A stretch of DNA of 64,000 nt, taken from assembly GCF_036227225.1 (NCBI RefSeq), contig NZ_CP109444.1, positions 8,537,501-8,601,500 on the forward strand. The letters run 5' to 3'. The position numbers and the translations under genes were made by a program. Source of the DNA: Streptomyces sp. NBC_01478 (GTDB taxonomy: Bacteria; Actinomycetota; Actinomycetes; Streptomycetales; Streptomycetaceae). Under the pieces are notes generated by a model. It was not told the origin of the DNA. It saw only the letters and a program-made list of their open reading frames with translations, and ran no database searches. Below, piece by piece: positions 16,862 to 25,642 of this stretch (the stretch's first letter is position 1; each line of letters begins with the position of its first letter).

Positions 16862-17728
16862 ATGCGTCGTCCCTTTGCCCGGGCGCTGACCCGGCCGCTG
16901 GTCCTGGCGGCCGCCGCGTCTGCCATACCGCTGGTCTCCGCGGCCCCCGTGGCCGCCGACAGCATCGTCGTCGGCGGGTTCCCGGTCGATGTCTCCGTGA
17001 GTCCCTGGACGGTGGCGCTGTCCAGCCGTGACCGGTTCGGGGGTACCCGGGCGGGCCAGTTCTGCGGCGGTGTGGCCGTGGGCCGGACCACCGTGCTGAC
17101 CGCGGCCCACTGCATGGGCGACGACGTCCTGGGGGCCCCGCCGCACCGCACGGCCGACCTCAAGGTTGTCACCGGCCGTACGGACCTGCTCTCGGACCGG
17201 GGTCACGAGATCGCCGTTCGCGACGTGTCGGTCAATCCGCGCTACGACGCCGTCAGCAACGCCGGCGACTTCGCCGTGCTCACGCTCGCCGAACCGCTGC
17301 CCCAGGGCTCGGTCATCACGATGGCGGCCGCGGGTGACGCGGCCTACGAACCGGGCACGGCCGCCACGGTCTACGGCTGGGGCGATCTCACCGGCAGCGG
17401 CGACTACGCGGGCAGCCTGCACGCTGCGCGCCTGCATGTGCTGTCCGACGCGAGCTGTGAGGAGGCGTATCCAGCGGGTGCCGACGGCACTTACCTCCCG
17501 GAGTCCATGCTGTGCGCCGGAGAGGCTCAGGGAGGCCGTGACGCCTGCCAGGGGGACAGCGGCGGGCCGCTGGTCGCCCAGGGGCGGCTGATCGGGCTCG
17601 TGTCGTGGGGCAGCGGGTGTGGGCGCGCCGGGAGCCCCGGCGTCTACACCAGGGTGTCGGACGTTCTGCGGACGCTGGCCGCCACCGCGGCTCGCCAGGG
17701 CCGCACAAGGGCGCCTGACGGCGTCTGA
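16862..17728 (+). CDS. Secreted trypsin-like serine protease
   Basis: 288-aa S1 family protease with a signal peptide (MRRPFARALTR, a hydrophobic core, then SAAPVAAD), so it is exported. The chymotrypsin-fold triad is complete: His83 in TAAHC, Asp136 in NAGDFAVLTL, Ser233 in GDSGGP. Asp227, six residues before Ser233, occupies the S1-pocket position that gives cleavage after Lys/Arg. Mature protein probably begins near the IVVGG motif at 35-39 after propeptide removal. Cys68-Cys84 and later pairs match disulfides of trypsins. The gene has its own hairpin upstream and a 19-bp bidirectional terminator downstream, so it looks monocistronic. Trypsin-like proteases of Streptomyces act in mycelial protein turnover during development. 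Confidence 0.95.
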   Translation: MRRPFARALTRPLVLAAAASAIPLVSAAPVAADSIVVGGFPVDVSVSPWTVALSSRDRFGGTRAGQFCGGVAVGRTTVLTAAHCMGDDVLGAPPHRTADLKVVTGRTDLLSDRGHEIAVRDVSVNPRYDAVSNAGDFAVLTLAEPLPQGSVITMAAAGDAAYEPGTAATVYGWGDLTGSGDYAGSLHAARLHVLSDASCEEAYPAGADGTYLPESMLCAGEAQGGRDACQGDSGGPLVAQGRLIGLVSWGSGCGRAGSPGVYTRVSDVLRTLAATAARQGRTRAPDGV

Positions 17729-17750
17729 GGGGCATCTGCGGGCACACGAA

Positions 17751-17795
17751 GACGGGCGGCCCCGCTCCTGTGGTTCAGGAGCGGGGCCGCCCGTC
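17751..17795. terminator. Bidirectional terminator (protease / small Cys-His protein)
   Basis: Perfect 19-bp stem, 17751-17769 paired with 17777-17795, with a 7-nt loop GTGGTTC, placed between two convergent genes. Confidence 0.9.
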
Positions 17796-17836
17796 GCCGG
17801 CCTGGGCCGGTGCTGGCTCGTCGTGGACGCGAAGTG

Positions 17837-18070
17837 TCAGCGGTCTTCTTCAGGAACGCTTGCAGCAGGAGCGGAGGTCAGCCGCTCCGACTCGTCCTGT
17901 ATCTCAGCGGCGATCTTCTTGAGTTCCGGCTCGAACTTGCGGCCGTGGTGGGCGCAGAAGAGCAGTTCTCCGCCGCTCAGCAACACGACGCGCAGGTATG
18001 CCTGGGCGCCGCAGCGGTCGCAGCGATCGGCGGCCGTCAGTGGGCTCGCGGGGGTCAGAACAGTAGTCAC
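17837..18070 (-). CDS. Small Cys/His protein (DUF7455-type)
   Basis: 77 aa, GTG start at 18070 with GAGG 5-8 nt upstream. The sequence has CDRCGAQAYLRVVL (Cys17, Cys20) followed by ELLFCAHHGRKF (Cys39, His41, His42), a CxxC...CxHH pattern suited to binding one zinc ion, then a charged helix. I believe it is the small actinobacterial family DUF7455. It is conserved next to hrdB/parE in Streptomyces as I remember it, but its function is unknown. A nucleic-acid or protein-interaction zinc ribbon is a reasonable guess. It is convergent with the protease and divergent from parE across a 442-bp spacer. Confidence 0.75.
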   Translation of the reverse strand: MTTVLTPASPLTAADRCDRCGAQAYLRVVLLSGGELLFCAHHGRKFEPELKKIAAEIQDESERLTSAPAASVPEEDR

Positions 18071-18360
18071 GTCGCCTCTTCTCTAGCTCGACGAGCTGTC
18101 GTACCAGGGTCAACATCCAACCAGCCCGAAAACGTTCCCGCTCGTGGCTTTTCCTCGAAAAATTCTTCCGGGGCGGCTGTCTGCTGCCGGTTGGCGGCGA
18201 ATGTGCCGTATTGCGTGTCTATGTGTCTGTACGGGTTCGCGCTGGGGGTCAGGGTCGGGTCCATCCGGCTGGGTTGCCGGTTGTTCATGAGGACGTGCCC
18301 GGAGCCTAAATGGTTCATGCCCCGAAGGGAACGTGATATGTACTTCACTCCATCGAGGGA

Positions 18361-18390
18361 TCGAACAGGTATACGACACTGGACTAGTGT
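18361..18390 (+). promoter_or_regulatory. Candidate parE promoter with a LexA-like half-site
   Basis: TCGAAC (18361-18366) and TAGTGT (18385-18390) are 18 bp apart and could be -35/-10 elements about 120 bp before parE. TCGAAC-AGGT-ATACGA (18361-18376) also resembles an actinobacterial SOS box (TCGAAC-N4-GTTCGA), with 4 of 6 matches in the second half. The rest of 18071-18512 shows no other feature. Confidence 0.35.
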
Positions 18391-18512
18391 GAGGAGGAGA
18401 CGAGGGTGGCGTTACAACGGCTCTACCAGGCCTCGGTACCCTCTGAGCGGCAACCGAAGCCGGGCCCTTACCCAAAAGGGCCTCATCTGAAATTCAGCGA
18501 GGAGCGAACCGC

Positions 18513-20633
18513 GTGACCGCCGAAACGTCCGTGCCGTCGACAGCGCTGCTGGCAGGAGCAGACCGGGACGGTTCCAACTACACCGCGCGGCACCTGCTCG
18601 TCCTCGAGGGACTCGAGGCCGTACGCAAGCGCCCGGGTATGTACATCGGGTCCACCGACAGCCGTGGCCTGATGCACTGTCTGTGGGAGATCATCGACAA
18701 CTCCGTGGACGAGGCCCTCGGGGGCTACTGCGACCACATCGAGGTGATCCTGCACGACGACGCCTCGGTGGAGGTCCGGGACAACGGCCGGGGCATCCCG
18801 GTCGATGTCGAGCCCAAGACCGGCCTCTCCGGTGTCGAGGTCGTCATGACCAAGCTGCACGCCGGCGGCAAGTTCGGCGGCGGCTCGTACGCCGCCTCCG
18901 GCGGTCTGCACGGCGTGGGCGCCTCCGTGGTGAACGCCCTGTCCGCGCGGCTGGACGTCGAGGTGGACCGCAGCGGCAACACCCACGCCATCAGCTTCCG
19001 GCGCGGTGTGCCGGGCTCCTTCGCGACCGCCGGTCCGGATGCCACGTTCGAACCCGGTGGCCTGCGCAAGACCAAGCGGATTGCCAAGACCCGCACCGGC
19101 ACGCGTGTGCGCTACTGGGCCGACCGCCAGATCTTCCTCAAGGACGCCAAGCTGTCCCTGGAGGGCCTGCACCAGCGGGCCCGGCAGACCGCGTTCCTGG
19201 TGCCCGGACTGACCATCGTCGTCCGCGACGAGTACGGCCTCGGTGAGGGCGGCAGCAAGGGGGAGGAGTCCTTCCGCTTCGACGGCGGCATCAGCGAGTT
19301 CTGCGAGTACCTGGCGAACGACAAGCCGGTCTGCGACGTCCTGCGCCTGTCCGGCCAGGGCACCTTCAAGGAGACGGTGCCCGTCCTGGACGACCACGGG
19401 CAGATGACGCCCACGGAGGTCACACGCGAACTCGGCGTCGACATCGCCATGCGCTGGGGGACCGGCTACGACACGACGCTCCGGTCGTACGTGAACATCA
19501 TCGCCACCCCCAAGGGCGGTACCCATGTCGCCGGCTTCGAGCAGGCCGTCGTCAAGACGATGAACGAGGTGGCGCGCGCCAAGAAGCTGCTGCGCGTGGC
19601 TGAGGACGACGTCGTCAAGGACGACGCCCTGGAGGGCCTCACTGCAGTCGTCACCGTCCGGCTCGCCGAACCGCAGTTCGAGGGCCAGACCAAGGAGGTG
19701 CTCGGTACGTCGGCGGCCCGCCGCATCGTCGCCAACGTGGTCGCCAAGGAACTCAAGGACTTCCTGACCTCGACGAAGCGTGACGCGGCGGCCCAGGCCC
19801 GGGTGGTCATGGAGAAGGCCGTCGCCGCCGCACGCACGCGTATCGCGGCCCGGCAGCACAAGGATGCGCAGCGTCGAAAGACGGCCCTGGAGACTTCCTC
19901 GCTGCCCGCCAAGCTCGCCGACTGCCGCAGCGACGACGTGGAGCGCAGCGAACTGTTCATCGTCGAGGGCGACTCCGCGCTCGGTACGGCCAAGCTCGCA
20001 CGGAACTCCGAGTTCCAGGCGCTGCTGCCGATCCGCGGCAAGATCCTCAACGTCCAGAAGTCGTCCGTCACCGACATGCTGAAGAACGTCGAGTGCGGGG
20101 CGATCATCCAGGTCATAGGAGCGGGATCGGGTCGCACCTTCGACATCGACGCCGCCCGCTACGGCAAGATCATCATGATGACCGACGCCGATGTGGACGG
20201 CTCCCACATCCGGTGTCTGCTTCTGACCCTGTTCCAGCGCTACATGCGGCCCATGGTCGAGGCCGGCCGGGTGTTCGCCGCGGTGCCGCCGCTGCACCGC
20301 ATCGAGCTGGTCCAGCCCAAGAAGGGCCAGGACAAGTACGTCTACACGTACTCGGACCGTGAGCTGCGCGAGAAGCTCCTGGAGTTCCAGAGCAAGGGCG
20401 TCCGGTACAAGGACTCCATCCAGCGCTACAAGGGCCTCGGCGAGATGGATGCCGACCAACTGGCCGAGACGACGATGGACCCCCGCCACCGGACCCTGCG
20501 CCGGATCAACCTCTCGGACCTGGACGCGGCCGAGCAGGTCTTCGATCTGCTGATGGGCAACGACGTGGCGCCGCGCAAGGAGTTCATCTCCAGCTCGGCC
20601 GCGACGCTGGACCGGTCGCGGATCGACGCCTGA
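18513..20633 (+). CDS. parE: DNA topoisomerase IV subunit B
   Basis: 706-aa type IIA topoisomerase ATPase subunit that decatenates replicated chromosomes together with ParC (gene at 39096). The GHKL ATPase begins with EIIDNSVDEALGG (metal-binding Glu/Asn) and VRDNGRGIPVDV, then the glycine-rich lid GGLHGVGASVVNALS. The transducer domain precedes a TOPRIM domain with FIVEGDSALGTAK and TDADVDGSHIRCLLL (catalytic Glu and DxD). It ends with YKGLGEMDADQLAETTMDP. GTG start at 18513 with AGGAG upstream. It lacks the GyrB-type insertion. The neighbourhood (hrdB, citrate synthases, second gyrA-like gene) argues for parE rather than gyrB, which lies near oriC. Confidence 0.95.
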   Translation: MTAETSVPSTALLAGADRDGSNYTARHLLVLEGLEAVRKRPGMYIGSTDSRGLMHCLWEIIDNSVDEALGGYCDHIEVILHDDASVEVRDNGRGIPVDVEPKTGLSGVEVVMTKLHAGGKFGGGSYAASGGLHGVGASVVNALSARLDVEVDRSGNTHAISFRRGVPGSFATAGPDATFEPGGLRKTKRIAKTRTGTRVRYWADRQIFLKDAKLSLEGLHQRARQTAFLVPGLTIVVRDEYGLGEGGSKGEESFRFDGGISEFCEYLANDKPVCDVLRLSGQGTFKETVPVLDDHGQMTPTEVTRELGVDIAMRWGTGYDTTLRSYVNIIATPKGGTHVAGFEQAVVKTMNEVARAKKLLRVAEDDVVKDDALEGLTAVVTVRLAEPQFEGQTKEVLGTSAARRIVANVVAKELKDFLTSTKRDAAAQARVVMEKAVAAARTRIAARQHKDAQRRKTALETSSLPAKLADCRSDDVERSELFIVEGDSALGTAKLARNSEFQALLPIRGKILNVQKSSVTDMLKNVECGAIIQVIGAGSGRTFDIDAARYGKIIMMTDADVDGSHIRCLLLTLFQRYMRPMVEAGRVFAAVPPLHRIELVQPKKGQDKYVYTYSDRELREKLLEFQSKGVRYKDSIQRYKGLGEMDADQLAETTMDPRHRTLRRINLSDLDAAEQVFDLLMGNDVAPRKEFISSSAATLDRSRIDA

Positions 20634-20638
20634 CCGCC

Positions 20639-20678
20639 GTGCCGGGCCCGGGTCCGATCCGGACCCGGGCCGCGGCAC
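20639..20678 (+). terminator. parE terminator
   Basis: Perfect 12-bp stem GGCCCGGGTCCG / CGGACCCGGGCC (20645-20656 with 20660-20671) around ATC, with an outer GTGCC/GGCAC pairing. It starts 5 bp after the stop codon. Confidence 0.85.
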
Positions 20679-20985
20679 GGAGGCATTGAGCCGCGGCCCG
20701 GCCCGATCGCTCCATGCCGGACACGGACATGACGCGGCCGCCTGACATGGACCCGCCGCCCGTCGGCTCCACCCGTGGGTCCTGACACGGGCACGGACAC
20801 GGCGCGCCCGCCCGGCACGGATCCGGCGCCGCCAGTCGCCTCCACCCGTGGGTGGAGGTCGGCGCGGTTCAGGGATCCACCCACGATCCACCCTGGCGCC
20901 GATCTGCCGACCTTCGAATTTCCGTAGCGTCGAAGGCGTCGGCAGCGCTCGCGGCCGACATCCCCTTCCGCTCACGGAGGCTCTG
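20679..20985. repeat. GC-rich intergenic repeats before the two-component operon
   Basis: Degenerate repetition of CACGGACA/CGGCACGGAT-like units, and two copies of a segment ending CTCCACCCGTGGGT (near 20768 and 20840). The second is part of a perfect 9-bp hairpin, CCTCCACCC / GGGTGGAGG (20839-20858). Closer to the gene is an imperfect inverted repeat, CCTTCGA (20911-20917) with TCGAAGG (20930-20936) and flanking GCCGAC/GTCGGC. This may be operator or promoter sequence for the operon at 20986. Confidence 0.45.
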
Positions 20986-21510
20986 ATGTCCGGGCTCGTC
21001 AACGCGTTGGTGATCGTGGCCGTCGTCGCGGTGGTGATCGTGCGGCAGTTCCGCGCCCGTCGGATCGACACCGACCGGCGCTGGTGGCTCCTCCCCGTGA
21101 TCCTCGCCGTCGTTGCGCTGCGCGAGCCCGGCATACTCGACGCGCACCACCACACCGAGTCGGCCTTCCTGCTCGGCGTCGAGCTGGTCATCGGGCTGGC
21201 CACCGGAGCCGGCTGGGCCTGGACCACGCGCCTGTGGGTCGAGACCGACGGTTCCGTGTGGAGCAAGAGCACCAAGGCGAGCGGGGGCGTCTGGATCGTC
21301 GGCATAGCCCTGCGCGTCGGCCTCGTCGCCCTGGGCGCGTTGATCGGGGTGCACCAGGACAGCGCGGCCCTGATGCTCGGTCTCGCGGCAACGCTGCTGG
21401 TCCGCTCCGGGGTCCTGGCCTGGCGGGCCCAGGCCTACACCGGGGCGGCCGGATCGGCCCCGGCGTACGGTTTCGGCATGGCGCGGCCCGCCCGGAAGGA
21501 GCGCGCGTGA
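20986..21510 (+). CDS. Small integral membrane protein (DUF1453-like)
   Basis: 174 aa, ATG at 20986 with GGAGG 6 nt upstream. Five hydrophobic helices are visible: residues 4-20, about 33-48, 60-78, 98-118 and 125-145. The first is followed by the basic loop QFRARRIDTDRRW. The pattern resembles the DUF1453/CcdC-like membrane family found beside NarL-type two-component systems in Streptomyces. The stop codon overlaps the GTG of the histidine kinase (GTGA), so the two are translationally coupled, and this protein may be an accessory sensor or partner of the kinase. No catalytic motif is visible. Confidence 0.75.
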   Translation: MSGLVNALVIVAVVAVVIVRQFRARRIDTDRRWWLLPVILAVVALREPGILDAHHHTESAFLLGVELVIGLATGAGWAWTTRLWVETDGSVWSKSTKASGGVWIVGIALRVGLVALGALIGVHQDSAALMLGLAATLLVRSGVLAWRAQAYTGAAGSAPAYGFGMARPARKERA

Positions 21511-22658
21511 CCGAGAACGCATGGACGCGCTGGCCCTCGCGGGAGGCGCTGAGCCGAGACGGAGTCTCACGGCCCCGGCGGCTGCTCGCCTGGGCCGTCC
21601 GGCTGCTGGTGATCGGCGTGCTGCTGGGGGGCGCCTTCACCGGCAGCCACATCCACGGCTGGGCCCTGGCCGGCGGCGTGGCGGGGATCCTGGTGGCCGC
21701 GGCCCTCGGCTGGGCGTTCTGGCGCACCACCCTCGCCCACAGACTCTGGCCGTCGGTGGCCCTCATCGCCGCGCTCCTCGGAATCGCGATCGCGGGACAG
21801 GCGACCGGCTTCACGGTCCCGGCCCTCGTCGTCTGGTGTGGCTGCGCCGTCATCTCGCTGGAGCGGCTGCCCATCGCGGTTGCCGTACCGGTGACAGCGG
21901 TGTCCCTCGCGATCTTCGCCGCGGTCAACAACGACGTATGGCTGACCACCGCGGTCACCACGGCCGGGCTGTCCCTCGCCGGATACACGCTCCGCCTCGA
22001 CGCCGAGGCGCGGGGCAACGCTCAGCGGCTGCTCGCCCAGGAGCGCCTGGCGCGCGCGGCCGAGGCGGAGTCCGCCGCGCTGGCGGAGCGGGCCCGGATC
22101 GCCCGGGAGATCCACGACGTGCTGGCCCACAGCCTCTCGGCACAGCTCGTGCACCTGGAGGCGGCCCGGCTGCTGATCGAGCGGGGCGCCGACCGGGAGA
22201 CGATTCTGGAACGGGTCGTGGCGGCACGGGGGATGGCCCGCGACGGCCTGGTGGAGACCCGGCAGGCCCTGTCCGCGCTGCGGGGCGAGATGAGCCCGCT
22301 GGAGGACTTCCTGACCGAGATCGTCGGTACGACCGGCCGTGCCGAGGTCACCGTTACGGGTGATCGCAGACAACTGCCCGCCGAGGCTTCACAGACCGTG
22401 CGCCGGGTCGCCCAGGAGGCCCTGACGAACGTCCGCAAGCACGCTCCGGGCGCCAAAGTGCTGCTCACGTTGGACTACGGCGAGCACGAAGTGACGCTGG
22501 ACGTACGGGACTCGGGCGGTTCGCCCGGCGAACTCACCGGGGCGGGAGGTGGATACGGTCTGCTGGGCATGCGGGAACGCGCCGAGCTGCTGGGCGGTTC
22601 CTTGCGGGCAGGGCCGGACGAGGAGGGATTCGTGGTGACGCTGAAGGTGCCCGCATGA
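21507..22658 (+). CDS. NarL-type sensor histidine kinase
   Basis: 383 aa. Four to five membrane helices occupy residues 25-155, with little extracellular sequence, which suggests sensing in or through the membrane. A coiled linker (NAQRLLAQERLARAAEAESAALAERARIA) leads to the HisKA_3 dimerisation box AREIHDVLAHSLSAQLVHLE with the phospho-accepting His. The HATPase domain carries QTVRRVAQEALTNVRKHAPG (N box), DVRDSGG (G1) and GGGYGLLGMRERAELLGG (G2 and lid). GTG start overlaps the upstream membrane-protein stop, and its own stop overlaps the regulator ATG, giving a three-gene operon with coupled translation. Confidence 0.93.
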   Translation: MTENAWTRWPSREALSRDGVSRPRRLLAWAVRLLVIGVLLGGAFTGSHIHGWALAGGVAGILVAAALGWAFWRTTLAHRLWPSVALIAALLGIAIAGQATGFTVPALVVWCGCAVISLERLPIAVAVPVTAVSLAIFAAVNNDVWLTTAVTTAGLSLAGYTLRLDAEARGNAQRLLAQERLARAAEAESAALAERARIAREIHDVLAHSLSAQLVHLEAARLLIERGADRETILERVVAARGMARDGLVETRQALSALRGEMSPLEDFLTEIVGTTGRAEVTVTGDRRQLPAEASQTVRRVAQEALTNVRKHAPGAKVLLTLDYGEHEVTLDVRDSGGSPGELTGAGGGYGLLGMRERAELLGGSLRAGPDEEGFVVTLKVPA

Positions 22659-23341
22659 CGGAGGAGGCCGTGAGGAGACCCGCGCGGGTCGTGGTCGCGG
22701 ACGACCAGACCGTCGTACGGGAAGGCATCGTGATGCTGCTGGGGCTGCTGCCCGGGATCGAGGTCGTCGGCGCCGCCCGCGACGGGGACGAGGCGGTGCG
22801 GCTCGTCGCCGAACTCGCCCCGGACGCCGTCCTGATGGACCTGCGCATGCCGCGCTGTGACGGTGTCGAGGCGACCCGGCGCATCCGCGCGGAGCATCCC
22901 GGAACGCAGGTCGTGGTGTTGACGACGTTCGCGGACGACGCGTCGCTGTTCCAGGCGCTGCGCGCGGGAGCGCGCGGCTATCTCACCAAGGACGCGGGCG
23001 GCGAGGAGATCGTACGGGCCGTGCAGAGCGTGCTGTCGGGGGACGCCGGGCTGTCGCCGAGCATCCAACGACGTTTGCTGGAGCGCCTGTCGGAGTCCGA
23101 GCCGCAGCCGGCGCCGGGGCCCGAAGAGCCGCCGGACGGGCTCACCGCGCGGGAGACCGAGGTGCTGTTGCTGATCGCCGAGGGTCTGACCAACCAGGAG
23201 ATCGCCCGCAAGCTGCATGTCTCCACGGCGACCGTGAAGACCCACATCAACAACCTGTTCGCCAAGACGGGGCTCAAGGACCGTGCGCAGGCGGTGCGTT
23301 ACGCCTACGGCAAGGGGCTGGTGCGGCCACCAGCGGGTTGA
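22655..23341 (+). CDS. NarL/FixJ-family response regulator
   Basis: 228 aa. The receiver domain (about 10-125) has the acidic pocket VVVADDQ, phospho-acceptor Asp in AVLMDLRMPRCDG, Thr in VVVLTTFADD and Lys in YLTKDAGGEEI. A LuxR-type helix-turn-helix (about 160-220) contains LTAREVEVLLLIAEGLTNQE-like sequence (here LTARETEVLLLIAEGLTN), then TVKTHINNLFAKTGLKDRAQ. ATGA overlap with the kinase gene marks them as cognate partners. The regulated genes are not evident; the DUF485/symporter pair 70 bp downstream is a candidate. Confidence 0.95.
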   Translation: MTEEAVRRPARVVVADDQTVVREGIVMLLGLLPGIEVVGAARDGDEAVRLVAELAPDAVLMDLRMPRCDGVEATRRIRAEHPGTQVVVLTTFADDASLFQALRAGARGYLTKDAGGEEIVRAVQSVLSGDAGLSPSIQRRLLERLSESEPQPAPGPEEPPDGLTARETEVLLLIAEGLTNQEIARKLHVSTATVKTHINNLFAKTGLKDRAQAVRYAYGKGLVRPPAG

Positions 23342-23410
23342 GTCACCTGATGGGGTGAAGACAGCGGAGAAGAAGAGTCGGGGATCTTCCCGTTCTGTCC
23401 ATCCTTGGGC

Positions 23411-23971
23411 ATGCAGTCAAGCAACGGTCGTCCCCGCGGTGGCGGGAATGGTCACGAGAGTCCGGCCGAGCACCACGAAGGTCATGACCCGACCCCCGCC
23501 GCGGCAACCGGGAAGGTGAGGTACCACGACCCGTGGTACGACGCGCTCGCGTCCGGCTGGGGCGAGTCGGACGGCGCGGGGGTGCCCGTCCCCGAAGTGC
23601 CGTCCGCCCGTCGGGAGGACAAGGGACGGGCGCTGCGCGCCGCGGACGTGTACCTCGAGGTGCAGCGCAGCGCGGCCTTCCAGGAGGTGCGCGGCCGGTA
23701 TCTGCGGTTCGTGGTGCCGGCCACCGTCGCCTTCTTTGCCTGGTACGTGGCCTACGTGGTGACGGCGACGACGGCACCCGGACTCATGGCCCGGCCGGTG
23801 GCCGGCGCGGTGAACGTGGGGATGGTCGCGGGACTGGGGCAGTTCCTCACCACCTTCCTGCTCACCTGGGCCTACGCCCGGCACGCGCGGCTGCGCAGGG
23901 ACAGGGCCGCGCTCGAACTGCGCTGGGACACACAGGAACTGACACGAGGCATTCGAGGCGGTACGTCGTGA
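23411..23971 (+). CDS. DUF485 membrane protein
   Basis: 186 aa. The first 65 residues are Gly/His/Glu-rich and soluble. Residues about 75-165 match DUF485: EVQRSAAFQEVRGRYLRFVVPA, then a membrane helix (VAFFAWYVAYVVTAT), and a second helix (VAGLGQFLTTFLLTWAYARHAR). DUF485 proteins are small partners of ActP-type acetate permeases, and here the stop overlaps the GTG of such a symporter, as in E. coli yjcH-actP. No convincing Shine-Dalgarno precedes the ATG at 23411, so the exact start is uncertain. Confidence 0.85.
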   Translation: MQSSNGRPRGGGNGHESPAEHHEGHDPTPAAATGKVRYHDPWYDALASGWGESDGAGVPVPEVPSARREDKGRALRAADVYLEVQRSAAFQEVRGRYLRFVVPATVAFFAWYVAYVVTATTAPGLMARPVAGAVNVGMVAGLGQFLTTFLLTWAYARHARLRRDRAALELRWDTQELTRGIRGGTS

Positions 23972-25560
23972 CCGGGAACCATCAGACGCTGGCGCTGCTG
24001 CTGTTCAGCGCGTTCATCGCGGTCACCCTCGGGATCACCACCTGGGTGAGCCGCAACCGGCATGGTTCGGAGGAGGAGTTCTACGCGGGCGGGCGTCTCT
24101 TCTCCCCGATGGAGAATGGTTTTGCCATCTCGGGTGATTATCTGTCCGCAGCCTCGTTCCTCGGGGTCACCGGGCTCATCGCGCTGTTCGGCTACGACGG
24201 CCTGCTGTACGTGGTGGGCTTCTTCGTCGCCTGGCTCATGGTGCTGTTCCTCGTCGCCGAACTGGTGCGCAACTGCGGGCGGTTCACGCTCGCCGACGTG
24301 GTCGCCGCCCGGATGAGCGAGCGGCCGGTGCGGATCGCTGCGGGAACTTCCTCGGTCACCGTGTCCGTTCTCTATCTGGTGGCGCAGATGGTGGGCGCGG
24401 GCAGCCTGGTCTCACTGCTGCTGGGCGGGACGAGTCCGGCCGCGCGGGCCTGGACCGTCATCGGCGTCGGGGCGCTCATGGTGATCTATGTGTCGATGGG
24501 AGGGATGCGGGCCACCACATGGATCCAGATCGTCAAGGCAGTCCTGATGATGAGCGGCACCATCGCGCTGACGGTGCTGACCCTGGTGCGCTTCCACGGG
24601 AACCTGAACCACCTGCTGCTCACCGCAGCCGCGCGCAGCGGTCACGGCGCCGCCTTCCTGGCGCCGGGGCTCAAGTACGGCGGGGACTGGACCGCGCGGT
24701 TCGACTTCATCAGCCTGGGCCTCGCGCTGGTGCTGGGCACGGCCGGGCTGCCGCACATCCTGTCCCGCTTCTACACCGTGCCGACCGCACGGGCCGCGCG
24801 CCGTTCGGTGGTGTGGTCGATCGGGCTCATCGGCGCGTTCTACCTGATGACGATCATCCTTGGCTTCGCCGCCGCGGCGGTCGTGGGACCGGACACCCTT
24901 CGGAAGTCGAACGAGGCGGGGAATACGGCGGTCCCGCTGCTCGCCCTCGACCTCGGCGGAGGAGCCGATTCCACCGGGGGTACCGTCCTGTTCGCGATCG
25001 TCGCGGCCGTGGCCTTCGCCACGATCCTCGCGGTGGTGGCCGGGATCACCCTGGCCTCCTCGGCATCCGTGGCGCACGACCTGTACGCGTCGCTGCGGCG
25101 CCCGAACGCCAAGCCGCGCAGTGAGGTGGCCGTGGCGCGGGTCGCCGCGGTCGGCATCGGTGTCGCGGCGATCGGGCTCGGCCTCATCGCCAGGGACCTC
25201 AACGTCGCCTTCCTGGTGGGCCTCGCCTTCGCCGTCGCCGCCTCCGCGAACCTCCCGGTGCTGCTCTACTCGCTGTTCTGGCGCGGCTTCACGACCCGCG
25301 GCGCCGTATGGGCCGTATACGGCGGACTCGTCCCTGCACTCGTGCTCGTGTTGCTGTCGCCGGTCGTGTCAGGCAGTCCCGAATCGCTGTTCCCGGGCGT
25401 CGACTTCCAGTTCTTCCCGCTCCAGAACCCCGGCCTCGTGTCGATCCCGCTCGGTTTCCTGGCCGGCTGGCTCGGCACGGTCACCTCGACGGAGGTCCCG
25501 GACGAGGCCAAGCACGCGGAGACCGAGGTACGGGCACTGACGGGGGCGGGGGCCGTGTAG
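23968..25560 (+). CDS. Sodium/solute symporter, ActP (acetate) type
   Basis: 530-aa integral membrane protein of the SSS family with about 13 helices. Family marks include the N-terminal RHGSEEEFYAGGRLFSPMEN, GDYLSAASFLGVTGLI, SMGGMRATTWIQIVKAVL, and GLPHILSRFYTVPTARAARR before helix 8. These are most like cation/acetate (ActP) or pyruvate (MctC) permeases. Start GTG at 23968 overlaps the DUF485 stop, so the two are coupled. The substrate is probably a short-chain monocarboxylate. The gene converges on the response regulator at 25643, with a shared terminator between. Confidence 0.9.
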   Translation: MTGNHQTLALLLFSAFIAVTLGITTWVSRNRHGSEEEFYAGGRLFSPMENGFAISGDYLSAASFLGVTGLIALFGYDGLLYVVGFFVAWLMVLFLVAELVRNCGRFTLADVVAARMSERPVRIAAGTSSVTVSVLYLVAQMVGAGSLVSLLLGGTSPAARAWTVIGVGALMVIYVSMGGMRATTWIQIVKAVLMMSGTIALTVLTLVRFHGNLNHLLLTAAARSGHGAAFLAPGLKYGGDWTARFDFISLGLALVLGTAGLPHILSRFYTVPTARAARRSVVWSIGLIGAFYLMTIILGFAAAAVVGPDTLRKSNEAGNTAVPLLALDLGGGADSTGGTVLFAIVAAVAFATILAVVAGITLASSASVAHDLYASLRRPNAKPRSEVAVARVAAVGIGVAAIGLGLIARDLNVAFLVGLAFAVAASANLPVLLYSLFWRGFTTRGAVWAVYGGLVPALVLVLLSPVVSGSPESLFPGVDFQFFPLQNPGLVSIPLGFLAGWLGTVTSTEVPDEAKHAETEVRALTGAGAV

Positions 25561-25562
25561 CG

Positions 25563-25622
25563 GGGGTGCCCGCCGTCGTCGTACGTGCGCGGTTCGATCT
25601 CGTACGACAGCGGCGGGCGCCC
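25563..25622. terminator. Bidirectional terminator (symporter / response regulator)
   Basis: Long imperfect stem, GGGTGCCCGCCG-TCGTCGTACG paired with CGTACGACAGCGGCGGGCGCCC, between convergent stops at 25560 and 25643. Confidence 0.75.
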
Positions 25623-25642
25623 GTGTGCCGTGCCACGCGTGG

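Noticed and set aside
18067..18348. 93-codon minus-strand frame upstream of the small Cys/His gene
   Set aside because: No Shine-Dalgarno and no protein-like pattern, and it would cover the promoter of a real gene.
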